Made by a program: the position numbers and the translations under genes. The notes beneath the pieces were generated by a model. The model was not told where the DNA came from. It worked only from the letters and a program-made list of their open reading frames with translations, and searched no databases. From NCBI GenBank assembly GCA_951813575.1, contig OX638375.1, positions 1,937,042 through 2,001,041 on the forward strand: 64,000 nt of DNA. Reading direction: 5' to 3'. The DNA is from Candidatus Binatia bacterium. GTDB taxonomy: Bacteria; Desulfobacterota; Binatia; UBA9968; JAJDTQ01. Below are positions 1 through 8,880 of the stretch, piece after piece (within the stretch, counting starts at the first letter, position 1; each line of letters begins with the position of its first letter).

Positions 1-65
1 ACGGCGCCGGGAAAAGCCCCTTCGGCAACGCCGCGGCGGCAGGTCTCGTCGAGGGCGCGCCACAT
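1..65 (-). CDS. Serine hydrolase, beta-lactamase/penicillin-binding class C-like (N-terminal fragment)
   Basis: Only the first 21 codons lie in the window; the gene runs off the left edge. The ATG shares one base with the stop of the LD-carboxypeptidase gene (TGATG), so the two are translationally coupled. The visible peptide, MWRALDETCRRGVAEGAFPG, looks like the opening helix and G-x-(F/I)-P-G turn that begins many class C beta-lactamase-like serine hydrolases. The catalytic SxxK motif would lie beyond the edge, so the family call is an inference from a short segment and its peptidoglycan-enzyme neighbour. Confidence 0.5.
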   Translation of the reverse strand, partial: MWRALDETCRRGVAEGAFPGA

Positions 66-988
66 CAGCACGCCGCCCGGGTGGCCGGCTCCACCAGCAT
101 CAGCACGCCGTTGCGCCCGTCCAACTCGGCGTTGAGCCCGATGGGAAGCAGGGTGTTCGGGGTGGCGTGGCCGCAGGGCAGTCCGGTCACCACCGGATAG
201 GGCGCGTCGGCAAAGACGTCGGCCAGGACCTCCGTGACGTCCCGCTCGGCGCCGGTCTCGCAGTCGTTGAAGGCGCCGGTCACCACGCCGGCGACGTCGT
301 CCAGTTTCCCCGCCATGCGCAGATGGGTCAGCATCCGTTCGATGCGGTAGGGGCGCTCGCCCACGTCCTCCAGAAAGACGATCTTTCCCGCGGTGTCGAT
401 CTCGTAAGGGGTCCCGAGGGTGGTGACCAGCACCGACAGGCAACCGCCGGCCAACGCTCCACGGACGGAGGCGCCGCCGCGGAGCACGCTGGAGCCGTTG
501 ATCTGCCAGAGCCGGCGCTTGCCCGTGAGGGCGTCCCAGAAACCGCTGCTCACGCCGCCTTCGAGCTCCCCGGCGAACTCCACCGCGACCATGGGGCCGT
601 GGAAGGCCACGACTCCGCAACGCTGCGACATCCAGTTGAGCAGGGCGGTGACGTCGCTGAAGCCGACGAAGATCTTGGGATGGGCGCGGATGAGCTCGGG
701 GTCGAGGGCGGGCAGGAGCTGTATCGAGCCGAAACCGCCGCGGGCACAGAAGATGGCGGCGATGTCGTCCCGCAGGAAGAAACGCTCAAGCGTTTCCGCG
801 CGCTGCTGCTCACTGCCGGCCAGGTACCCCTTGCGCGCGAGGATTCCCTCGGCCAGCACCACGCGGAACCCGCGCGCCTCCAGGGCACGGACGCCCTTGG
901 CCAGGAGGTCCTCGTACACGGCTCCGGCCGGGGCGATGACCCCGATGGTGTCTCCAGGCCTCAAGGGCGGCGGTTTGAGGAGGTTCAT
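65..988 (-). CDS. ldcA: LD-carboxypeptidase (muramoyltetrapeptide carboxypeptidase, peptidase S66)
   Basis: Predicted to remove the terminal D-alanine from the L,D bond of murein tetrapeptides during cell-wall recycling. The 307-residue product opens with the family-typical LKPPPLRPGDTIGVIAPAG. The nucleophile serine is in GFSDVTALLN (about residue 110), the catalytic Glu in FLEDVGERPYRIERM, and the His in GLPCGHATPN near the C terminus, so the S66 Ser-Glu-His triad is complete. The ATG at 988 was preferred to an in-frame start at 1024 because the family begins near this point; no strong Shine-Dalgarno sequence precedes either. It is divergent from groES and coupled to the following serine hydrolase, which suggests a small peptidoglycan-processing operon. 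Confidence 0.88.
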   Translation of the reverse strand: MNLLKPPPLRPGDTIGVIAPAGAVYEDLLAKGVRALEARGFRVVLAEGILARKGYLAGSEQQRAETLERFFLRDDIAAIFCARGGFGSIQLLPALDPELIRAHPKIFVGFSDVTALLNWMSQRCGVVAFHGPMVAVEFAGELEGGVSSGFWDALTGKRRLWQINGSSVLRGGASVRGALAGGCLSVLVTTLGTPYEIDTAGKIVFLEDVGERPYRIERMLTHLRMAGKLDDVAGVVTGAFNDCETGAERDVTEVLADVFADAPYPVVTGLPCGHATPNTLLPIGLNAELDGRNGVLMLVEPATRAAC

Positions 989-1117
989 CACGTGTTTACA
1001 GGGTGTTAGCCGCCATTCTGTCAAGATTTCGGTGACACGGCAAACGTTGAGGGCAGGTTCTGCACGTTACCGGCCCGGTCCCGCCGGCAGATTTCCGACA
1101 AAAGTTGTCCACACCCC

Positions 1118-1145
1118 TTGACAGTGCCGGGACCGTGCTTAGATT
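1118..1145 (+). promoter_or_regulatory. Sigma-70-type promoter for groES-groEL
   Basis: TTGACA at 1118-1123, a 16-base spacer and TAGATT at 1140-1145. Transcription would start near 1152, leaving a leader of about 75 nt. I saw no CIRCE (TTAGCACTC-N9-GAGTGCTAA) in the 237 bases upstream of groES. A small perfect dyad, TCGGT-CTA-ACCGA, lies at 1174-1186 in the leader; its role is unknown. Confidence 0.6.
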
Positions 1146-1225
1146 TACCGCCACACCTCATAGTGCACGTCTATCGGTCTAACCGAAATACGTTTTACGG
1201 CGAACTTGGAAAAGGAGGAGAGAAC

Positions 1226-1516
1226 ATGAACATCAGGCCCTTACAGGACCGGGTCATCGTCAAGCGGATCGAGGAAGAGGAGAAGACCGCGGGCGGGATC
1301 ATCATCCCCGATACCGCCAAGGAGAAGCCCCAGGAGGGCGAGGTCGTCGCGGTGGGCAAGGGCAAGGCCAACGACGACGGCAAGGTCACTCCGCTGGACG
1401 TGAAAGTCAAGGACCGGGTGTTGTTCGGCAAGTACGCCGGCTCCGAGATCACCCTGGACGGCGAAGAGCACATCATCATGCGCGAGGACGACATCCTCGG
1501 CATCGTCGAAAAATAA
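1226..1516 (+). CDS. groES: Co-chaperonin GroES (Hsp10)
   Basis: Forms the seven-subunit lid of the GroEL folding chamber in the cytoplasm. The 96-residue product has the normal family length. It begins [20 protein letters not shown], and the mobile loop that docks on GroEL, with GGIIIP at 23-28, is intact. The ATG at 1226 was chosen over the longer frame because it fits the family and has a strong Shine-Dalgarno sequence, AAGGAGG, ending about 7 bases upstream. groEL follows after 27 bases. Confidence 0.98.
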   Translation: MNIRPLQDRVIVKRIEEEEKTAGGIIIPDTAKEKPQEGEVVAVGKGKANDDGKVTPLDVKVKDRVLFGKYAGSEITLDGEEHIIMREDDILGIVEK

Positions 1517-3202
<1,686 letters not shown>

Positions 3203-3224
3203 CACGCCATACCGGCTGAACCCA

Positions 3225-3265
3225 GGGCCTGGGGCGTCTCGCGAGAGATGCTCCAGGCCCTTTTT
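3225..3265 (+). terminator. Rho-independent terminator after groEL
   Basis: GGGCCTGGGGC pairs with GCTCCAGGCCC (one G-U pair). The inner stem TCTC/GAGA is capped by a GCGA tetraloop, and five T residues follow at 3261-3265. It lies 22 bases beyond the groEL stop. Confidence 0.93.
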
Positions 3266-3292
3266 GCTTTATTTCCAAGGGGAGACTATATT
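3264..3292 (+). promoter_or_regulatory. Sigma-70-type promoter for ffh
   Basis: TTGCTT at 3264-3269, a 17-base spacer and TATATT at 3287-3292. The -35 element lies inside the T tract of the groEL terminator, so the terminator and the next promoter are directly juxtaposed. The ffh ATG follows 56 bases after the -10 element. Confidence 0.6.
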
Positions 3293-3348
3293 ACCATCCC
3301 TGATTTTTCGGCTTCCCTTGCAGACTCGTCGGCAACGACCTCGACCCC

Positions 3349-4695
3349 ATGTTCGAAAACCTCACCGACAAGCTGGAGCAGACCTTCAAGCGGCTGCGGG
3401 GCCACGGCAGGATCACCGAGTCCAACGTGGCGGAGTCGCTGCGCGAGGTGCGGATGGCGCTGCTCGAGGCGGACGTCAACTTCAAGGTGGTGAAGGGCTT
3501 CATCGAGTCGGTCCAGGCCAAGTCCATGGGCCAGGACGTGCTCCAGAGCCTGACGCCGGACCAGCAGCTCATCAAGATCGTCAGGGAAGAGCTGATCGAG
3601 ATCCTGGGCGGGGAGGCCGCCGGGCTCGATCTCAAGGGGCGGCAACCGGTGGTGCTTATGCTGGTGGGGCTTCAGGGCTCGGGCAAGACCACCACGGCCG
3701 TCAAGCTGGCGCTGCACCTGAAGAAGCAGCAGAAACGGACGCCCTATCTCGTCTCCGCGGACGTGTACCGCCCGGCGGCCAGGGAACAACTGCGCACGCT
3801 GTGCGACGAGCACGGCCTCCCGGTGCACGACTCCGGCGACAGCTCGGCGCCGGTGGAGATTTGCCGCGCCGCCCTCGCCAAGGCGGACCAGCGCCTCTGC
3901 GACGTACTGATCGTGGACACCGCGGGACGGCTGCAAATCGACGAGGCAATGATGCAGGAGCTGGTGGCGATGCGCTCGGCGCTGGAGCCCCGCAACATCC
4001 TCCTGACCCTGGATGCCATGATCGGCCAGGACGCCGTCAACCAGGCGCAAGGCTTCAACGAGGTCCTGGACCTCAACGGCGTGATCCTGACCAAGCTGGA
4101 CGGCGACGCCCGGGGCGGGGCCGCCCTCTCCGTGCGCGCGGTGGTGGGCAAGCCGGTGCTCTACGTCGGCGTCGGCGAGAAGGCGGACGCCCTCGAGCCC
4201 TTCTTCCCGGACCGGATGGCGTCGCGCATCCTCGGCATGGGCGACGTGCTGTCGCTCATCGAGAAGGCGGAGCAGGCGGTGGACAGGAAGGCCGCGCCGA
4301 AGCTCGAGCAGCGGATGCGCAAGGGGGAGTTCACGCTGGAGGACTTCCAGACGCAGATGCAGGCCATCAAGAAGATGGGCTCCATCGGCGGCCTGCTGGA
4401 CATGGTGCCCGGGGGACGGAAGCTGAGCCAGCAGGTGGACATGTCCAACGCGGAAAAGGAAATCAAGCGCGTCGAGGCCATCATCAACTCCATGACGCTC
4501 AAGGAACGGCGCAACCCGGCGCTGCTGAACGGCGGCCGGCGGCGGCGCATCGCCGACGGCAGCGGCACCACCGTCGCCGACGTCAACCGTCTCATGAAAC
4601 AGTTCATGGAGATGAAAAAGATGATGCAGCGGATGAAGAAGCCGGGGGGCAAGCGGCGCGGCATGCCGGGCCGTTTGTCAACGCCGTTTCAATGA
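3349..4695 (+). CDS. ffh: Signal recognition particle GTPase Ffh (SRP54)
   Basis: Binds 4.5S RNA and the signal sequences of nascent membrane proteins and delivers ribosomes to FtsY and SecY. The 448-residue product has the N-terminal helical bundle (1-95), the GTPase domain with P-loop GLQGSGKTTT at 107-116, DTAGR at 190-194 and TKLD at 248-251, and the C-terminal methionine-rich M domain (about 300-430, with LMKQFMEMKKMMQRMKK). Its length is typical. A promoter for rpsP lies inside its last codons. The ffh-rpsP neighbourhood is common in proteobacteria. Confidence 0.98.
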   Translation: MFENLTDKLEQTFKRLRGHGRITESNVAESLREVRMALLEADVNFKVVKGFIESVQAKSMGQDVLQSLTPDQQLIKIVREELIEILGGEAAGLDLKGRQPVVLMLVGLQGSGKTTTAVKLALHLKKQQKRTPYLVSADVYRPAAREQLRTLCDEHGLPVHDSGDSSAPVEICRAALAKADQRLCDVLIVDTAGRLQIDEAMMQELVAMRSALEPRNILLTLDAMIGQDAVNQAQGFNEVLDLNGVILTKLDGDARGGAALSVRAVVGKPVLYVGVGEKADALEPFFPDRMASRILGMGDVLSLIEKAEQAVDRKAAPKLEQRMRKGEFTLEDFQTQMQAIKKMGSIGGLLDMVPGGRKLSQQVDMSNAEKEIKRVEAIINSMTLKERRNPALLNGGRRRRIADGSGTTVADVNRLMKQFMEMKKMMQRMKKPGGKRRGMPGRLSTPFQ

Positions 4696-4703
4696 GCTAA
4701 AAC
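4675..4703 (+). promoter_or_regulatory. Sigma-70-type promoter for the rpsP group
   Basis: TTGTCA at 4675-4680, a 17-base spacer and TAAAAC at 4698-4703. The -35 element is inside the last codons of ffh and the -10 element just after its stop. The rpsP ATG is at 4735. Confidence 0.55.
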
Positions 4704-4734
4704 TTGAGAAAACAAAGAGAAAAGAGACTCCCCT

Positions 4735-4998
4735 ATGAGCGTGAAGATCAGACTCAGCCGACACGGCGCCAAGAAGCGGCCGTACTACCGTATCGTGGTG
4801 GCGGATGCCCGCACTCCCCGTGACGGCAGGTTCATCGAGCAGGTGGGCACCTACGACCCCACCACTCCCTCCGCCGCGCTGAAGGTCGACCAGGCCAAGG
4901 TCGACGGATGGCTGAAGCAGGGGGCGCAACCGACCCAGACCGTGCGCAGCCTCATCAAGAGGGCCGCGAAGGAAGCCGCCGCCGCCACGCCGGCGTAG
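4735..4998 (+). CDS. rpsP: 30S ribosomal protein S16
   Basis: Assembly protein of the 30S subunit body. The 87-residue product begins [20 protein letters not shown], the family signature, and keeps the [12 protein letters not shown] segment. The C-terminal tail is Ala-rich (EAAAATPA) and ends in a TAG that is also the first three bases of a dispersed palindromic repeat. It is the first gene of rpsP-khpA-rimM-trmD-rplS. Confidence 0.98.
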   Translation: MSVKIRLSRHGAKKRPYYRIVVADARTPRDGRFIEQVGTYDPTTPSAALKVDQAKVDGWLKQGAQPTQTVRSLIKRAAKEAAAATPA

Positions 4999-5024
4999 GG
5001 GCGGGGTTCAAACCCGCCCGCGGC
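4996..5024 (+). repeat. Dispersed GC-rich palindromic repeat, copy A
   Basis: TAGGGGCGGGGTTCAAACCC followed by GCCCGCGGC. The stem GGGCGGG/CCCGCCC brackets GTTCAAA. The leading TAG is the rpsP stop codon. It is one of five related copies in the window (also 5840-5868, 43753-43785, 60024-60052, 61516-61547). No T run follows, so it is not a classical terminator. Confidence 0.75.
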
Positions 5025-5075
5025 GTCCCAGGTCTGCCGCAGCGGCCGGACCGGGCAGCCAGGAGACGAGGTTTC

Positions 5076-5312
5076 TTGAAGCAACTGGTGCAGTATCTGG
5101 CGCAGTCCATCGTCAACGAGCCCGACGCCGTCGAGGTGACGGAAACGCAGGAAGACGACGCCTCGGTGGTGGAGCTGAAGGTGGCCAGGGAAGATCTCGG
5201 CCGGGTCATCGGCAGGCAGGGACGCACCGCCAAGTCCCTGCGGACGATCCTGAACGCCGCCGCCGCCAAGACCGACCGGAAGGTCGTTCTGGAAATCGTC
5301 GACGAAGAATAG
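5076..5312 (+). CDS. khpA: KH-domain RNA-binding protein KhpA (YlqC family)
   Basis: Small RNA chaperone-like protein usually encoded between rpsP and rimM. Starting at the TTG at 5076 it is 78 residues, the usual family length, opening LKQLVQYLAQSIVNEPDAV. The KH motif with its GxxG loop is VIGRQGR at 44-50, followed by AKSLRTIL. AGGAGA lies about 10 bases before the TTG. The longer upstream frame crosses repeat copy A and is not conserved sequence, so it was rejected as the start. The precise cellular role is not established in most lineages. Confidence 0.9.
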   Translation: MKQLVQYLAQSIVNEPDAVEVTETQEDDASVVELKVAREDLGRVIGRQGRTAKSLRTILNAAAAKTDRKVVLEIVDEE

Positions 5313-5329
5313 CCGATCCCTCCTTCCCA

Positions 5330-5842
5330 TTGTCCAGCAACCAGATCGCCCTGGGCGACATCACAGGCACGCACGGCGTCGCCGGCTGGCTCCGGCTCCG
5401 ATTGTACAACCCGCAAGGCCGGGCTCTCTATTCCACCGCGGAGGTGGATCTGGCCCGCGGCGGGACCCGGCTCACGCTCCGGGTCGACGGGGCCAAGCCC
5501 CACGGGGGAGCCGCCCTTCTGAAGCTCCGCGGCATCGACGACATGGACGCGGCCCGGGACCTGGTGGGCTGCCGGTTGTGGGTGCGGCGGGACGCCCTCG
5601 CGCCCCTGGGTGCGGCCGAGTACTACTACGAAGAGGTGGTGGGTTTCGAGGTCGTGGACGCCGGAGGTGAGCGCATCGGCACCGTGACCCGGATCTGGCC
5701 CAGGGAGGGCGGCGACCTGCTGGTGGTGGCCGGCTCCGCGAAGGAGCACCTGATCCCGGCGGTCAAGGAATTCATCCGGCAGATCGACGTCGTGAACAGG
5801 ACCGTCACCATCGACGCGCCCGAGGGGCTGCTGGAACTATAG
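5330..5842 (+). CDS. rimM: Ribosome maturation factor RimM
   Basis: Assists assembly of the 30S head by binding S19. The 170-residue product has the N-terminal RimM domain, beginning QIALGDITGTHGVAGWLRLRL, and a C-terminal PRC-barrel (about 95-168, with YYYEEVVGFEVVDAGGERIG and YLIPAVKEF-like LIPAVKEFI). It appears to start with TTG at 5330; no clear Shine-Dalgarno sequence is visible, so the start is less certain than the gene. Its TAG stop is the beginning of repeat copy B. Confidence 0.95.
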   Translation: MSSNQIALGDITGTHGVAGWLRLRLYNPQGRALYSTAEVDLARGGTRLTLRVDGAKPHGGAALLKLRGIDDMDAARDLVGCRLWVRRDALAPLGAAEYYYEEVVGFEVVDAGGERIGTVTRIWPREGGDLLVVAGSAKEHLIPAVKEFIRQIDVVNRTVTIDAPEGLLEL

Positions 5843-5868
5843 GGCCGGGGTTCAAACCCGCCCGTGCC
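5840..5868 (+). repeat. Dispersed GC-rich palindromic repeat, copy B
   Basis: TAGGGCCGGGGTTCAAACCC followed by GCCCGTGCC. It is nearly identical to copy A over 20 bases and again starts exactly at a stop codon, that of rimM. It lies in the 68-base gap before trmD. Confidence 0.75.
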
Positions 5869-5910
5869 CGAACCGACGCGAAACACGGCAACACAACCAA
5901 CGCGCCTGTC

Positions 5911-7170
5911 ATGCATTTTTCGGTCATCACGCTGTTTCCGGAGATCTTCGAGTCGCCGCTGGCCCACAGCATCCTCAAGCGGGCACGGGAGAAGAAGCTC
6001 CTCTCCATCGACTTGGTGGACCTGCGGCGGTATGCCACGGACCGGCACCGTACCACCGACGACTATCCCTACGGCGGCGGCCAGGGCATGGTGCTGAAGC
6101 CGGAGCCGCTCATCGACGCCATCGAGGACTGCCGGCGCCGGCTCCAGGACCCGCGGGTGGTGCTGCTGTCGCCCCGGGGCAGGGTCTTCGACCAGGAGAC
6201 CGCCGCGGCGACGTTGGCGCACAAGGAAATCGTGCTGGTCTGCGGCCGCTACGAAGGGGTCGACGAGCGGGTCATGGACTATGTCGACGACACGCTTTCC
6301 ATCGGGGACTATACGCTGAGCGGCGGCGAGATACCGGCTCTCGCGGTCATCGACACGGTGGCCCGGCTGGTGCCGGGGGTCCTGGGCAACGAGCAGTCGG
6401 CCCGGGAAGAGTCGTTCACGGAGGGGCTGCTGGAATATCCGCAATACACCCGGCCGGCGGAGTACCGGGGCATGAAGGTGCCGGAGGTGCTGCTGTCGGG
6501 CGACCACGAGGAGATCCGCCGGTGGCGCCACAGGATGAGCGTCGAGACCACCATGCGGCGGCGGCCCGACCTGCTGGCCAAGGCGCCCGGCGAGGCGGCC
6601 GGGCCGCGGGCGGACGTCTACGTGGCGCTGCTGCACTACCCCGTGTCCGACCGCCGCGGCGACACGGTCACCTCGTCCATCACCAATCTCGACATACACG
6701 ACATCGCCCGCACCTGCCGCACCTACGGGGTCGCGGGTTTCTACGTCGTCAACCCGGTGAAGACCCTGCAGAAGCTGGCGGCCAGGATCATCGACCACTG
6801 GGAGCGGGGCTACGGCGGCGCCTACAGCGGCACGCGCAGGGAAGCCCTTTCCCGGGTACGGCTTTGCGACACGCTGGACGAAGCAGCGGCCGGCGTGGAA
6901 CGGGAGCGCGGCACCGCTCCCCGGCTGGTGGCGACGTCGGCCCGGTCCGTGCCGGGCCGGGAGCTGACAACTTTTGGAAAAATGCGGGAAATGCTAATAA
7001 GAGACGATGTCCCCTGCATGATCCTGCTGGGCACGGGTTGGGGCTTGGCGGACTCCGTCTTCGCCCGCTCGGACCTGGTGCTGGAGCCCATCGCGGGCAA
7101 GGACGCATACAATCATCTCTCCGTGCGAGCGGCGTCCGCCATCATGCTGGATCGTATACTGGGACGGTAG
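5911..7170 (+). CDS. trmD: Fusion: tRNA (guanine37-N1)-methyltransferase TrmD plus a second SPOUT RNA methyltransferase domain
   Basis: Residues 1 to about 230 are a complete TrmD, which methylates N1 of G37 in tRNAs to prevent frameshifting. YGGGQGMVLKPEPL, CGRYEGVDERV and SIGDYTLSGGEIPALAVID, the trefoil-knot SAM site, are all present. TrmD normally ends near 240-250. Here the frame continues through about residue 235-419 with a second domain (DVYVALLHYPVSDRRGDTVT ... LLGTGWGLADSVF ... YNHLSVRAASAIMLDRIL) that resembles the COG4752 SAM-dependent RNA methyltransferase family, usually a separate gene between trmD and rplS. The substrate of the second domain is unknown. The joint has no internal stop or obvious start. 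Confidence 0.93.
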   Translation: MHFSVITLFPEIFESPLAHSILKRAREKKLLSIDLVDLRRYATDRHRTTDDYPYGGGQGMVLKPEPLIDAIEDCRRRLQDPRVVLLSPRGRVFDQETAAATLAHKEIVLVCGRYEGVDERVMDYVDDTLSIGDYTLSGGEIPALAVIDTVARLVPGVLGNEQSAREESFTEGLLEYPQYTRPAEYRGMKVPEVLLSGDHEEIRRWRHRMSVETTMRRRPDLLAKAPGEAAGPRADVYVALLHYPVSDRRGDTVTSSITNLDIHDIARTCRTYGVAGFYVVNPVKTLQKLAARIIDHWERGYGGAYSGTRREALSRVRLCDTLDEAAAGVERERGTAPRLVATSARSVPGRELTTFGKMREMLIRDDVPCMILLGTGWGLADSVFARSDLVLEPIAGKDAYNHLSVRAASAIMLDRILGR

Positions 7171-7187
7171 TTTGAAGGGAGTGCCGA

Positions 7188-7544
7188 ATGAACGTCATTG
7201 ACCGAATCGAACAGGAACAGACGCGGGAAGCGCCCGCGCTCAAGCCCGGGCAGCGGGTCCGTGTCCATGTCCGCATCGTGGAAGGCGAGAAGGAACGTAT
7301 CCAGGTCTTCGAAGGCGTGGTGATCGCCATCTCCGGAAGCGGCAACCGCGAGACGTTCATGGTCCGCAAGACGTCCTACGGCGTGGGCGTGGAACGCATC
7401 TTTCCGCTCCACTCGCCGCGCATCGAGAAAGTCGAGATCGTCACCCAGGGCCGGGTGCGCAGAGCCAAGCTGTACTATCTCAGAAACCTCTCGGGCAAGC
7501 GCGCCCGTCTGGAAGAGGATCGCAGGCCGCGGGCGTCGCGCTGA
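7188..7544 (+). CDS. rplS: 50S ribosomal protein L19
   Basis: Sits at the 30S-50S interface. The 118-residue product begins [20 protein letters not shown] and contains the signature [20 protein letters not shown] and the RAKLYYLR segment. It follows trmD after 17 bases with GAAGGGAG as a Shine-Dalgarno sequence, the standard position for this gene. Confidence 0.98.
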   Translation: MNVIDRIEQEQTREAPALKPGQRVRVHVRIVEGEKERIQVFEGVVIAISGSGNRETFMVRKTSYGVGVERIFPLHSPRIEKVEIVTQGRVRRAKLYYLRNLSGKRARLEEDRRPRASR

Positions 7545-7551
7545 CGATGCC

Positions 7552-8880
7552 GTGGAACTGTTCGACTCCGCGAGTTCCCGCAGCGCCGGGAAGAACACGC
7601 CCCTGGCGGAGCGGATGCGGCCGTCCCGCCTGGACGACGTGCTGGGGCAGGAACATCTCCTGGGCCCCGGCACGCTCCTGCGGGGCATGGCCGACACGGG
7701 CCGCCTCCAGTCCATCATCCTCTGGGGTCCGCCGGGATGCGGCAAGACGACCCTGGCCCGGCTTCTGGCCGATGCCTGCCAGGCCCACTGCATCCAGTTC
7801 TCCGCGGTCAGCTCCGGCACCCGGGAGCTCAAGAACATCCTCCCGGACGCCCGGCGGCTGCAACGGAGCGCCGTCCCGGTGGTGCTCCTGGTGGACGAGA
7901 TCCATCACTTCAACAAGTCCCAGCAGGACACCTTCCTCCCCCATGTCGAAGCGGGACTGCTGACCCTCGTCGGCGCCACCACCGAGAACCCGTCCTTCGA
8001 GCTGATCGCCCCGCTGCTCTCCCGTTGCCGGGTGTGCGTGATGCACCCGCTGACCGAGGAGACCCTCACGCGGGTGGTCGACCGGGCGTTGGCGGAACGC
8101 GGACGGGGACTCTGGGACGCCGCCCTGGAGATGGCGCCGGAGGCCCGGACCGTGCTGGTCCAGCGGGCCCAGGGGGACGCCCGGGTGGCGCTCAACGGCC
8201 TGGAGGGAGCGGTCACACTGGCGCGCAACGACTCCGACGCCGGCCGCATCGAGCTACCCCACGTCGAACAGGCCCTGCAACTCGGGCCGCTCCGCTACGA
8301 CAAGTCCGGCGAGGAGCACTACAACCTTGTCTCCGCGTTCATCAAGAGCCTCCGGGGCAGCGACCCCGACGCGGCGGTGTACTGGATGGTGCGGATGATC
8401 GAGGCCGGGGAGGACCCGCTCTTCATCGCCCGCCGGATGGTCATCTTCGCCGCCGAGGACATCGGCAACGCCGACCCGCGGGCGTTGCAGGTGGCCGTGG
8501 CCGCCAGGGACGCGTTCCACTTCGTGGGGCTGCCGGAGGGGCGGATTCCCATGAGCCAGGCGGCCGTATACCTGGCCACCGCGCCCAAGTCCAATGCATC
8601 CTACCGGGCGCTGCTGGAGGCCACCCGGGACTTGCACGAACACGGCGCCTTGCCCACTCCCCTCCATCTCCGAAACGCCCCCACCGGCCTGATGAAGTCC
8701 CTGGGCTACGGCGCCGACTACCGCTACCCCCACGACGCTCCGGGTCACGTCACGGACCAGCAGCATCTGCCGCCGGAGCTCGAAGGACGCCGCTACTACG
8801 AGCCCAGCGACGAAGGCTATGAGCGGACGATCCGGGAGCGGCTGAAGTCCTGGGAGGAGTTGAAGAAGCGCCCGCGCTAG
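7552..8880 (+). CDS. rarA: Replication-associated recombination protein A (RarA/MgsA), AAA+ ATPase
   Basis: Clamp-loader-like ATPase acting at stalled replication forks. The 442-residue product has Walker A GPPGCGKTT at 59-67, Walker B VLLVDEIH at 111-118, sensor 1 GATTENPSFE and a C-terminal tetramerisation region with SLRGSDPDAAVYWMVRMIEAGEDP and NAPTGLMKSLGYG, all typical. The GTG at 7552 is 7 bases after the rplS stop, so it is probably co-transcribed. Its TAG stop overlaps the TAG of the convergent secretin gene in the palindrome CTAG at 8877-8880. Confidence 0.96.
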   Translation: MELFDSASSRSAGKNTPLAERMRPSRLDDVLGQEHLLGPGTLLRGMADTGRLQSIILWGPPGCGKTTLARLLADACQAHCIQFSAVSSGTRELKNILPDARRLQRSAVPVVLLVDEIHHFNKSQQDTFLPHVEAGLLTLVGATTENPSFELIAPLLSRCRVCVMHPLTEETLTRVVDRALAERGRGLWDAALEMAPEARTVLVQRAQGDARVALNGLEGAVTLARNDSDAGRIELPHVEQALQLGPLRYDKSGEEHYNLVSAFIKSLRGSDPDAAVYWMVRMIEAGEDPLFIARRMVIFAAEDIGNADPRALQVAVAARDAFHFVGLPEGRIPMSQAAVYLATAPKSNASYRALLEATRDLHEHGALPTPLHLRNAPTGLMKSLGYGADYRYPHDAPGHVTDQQHLPPELEGRRYYEPSDEGYERTIRERLKSWEELKKRPR

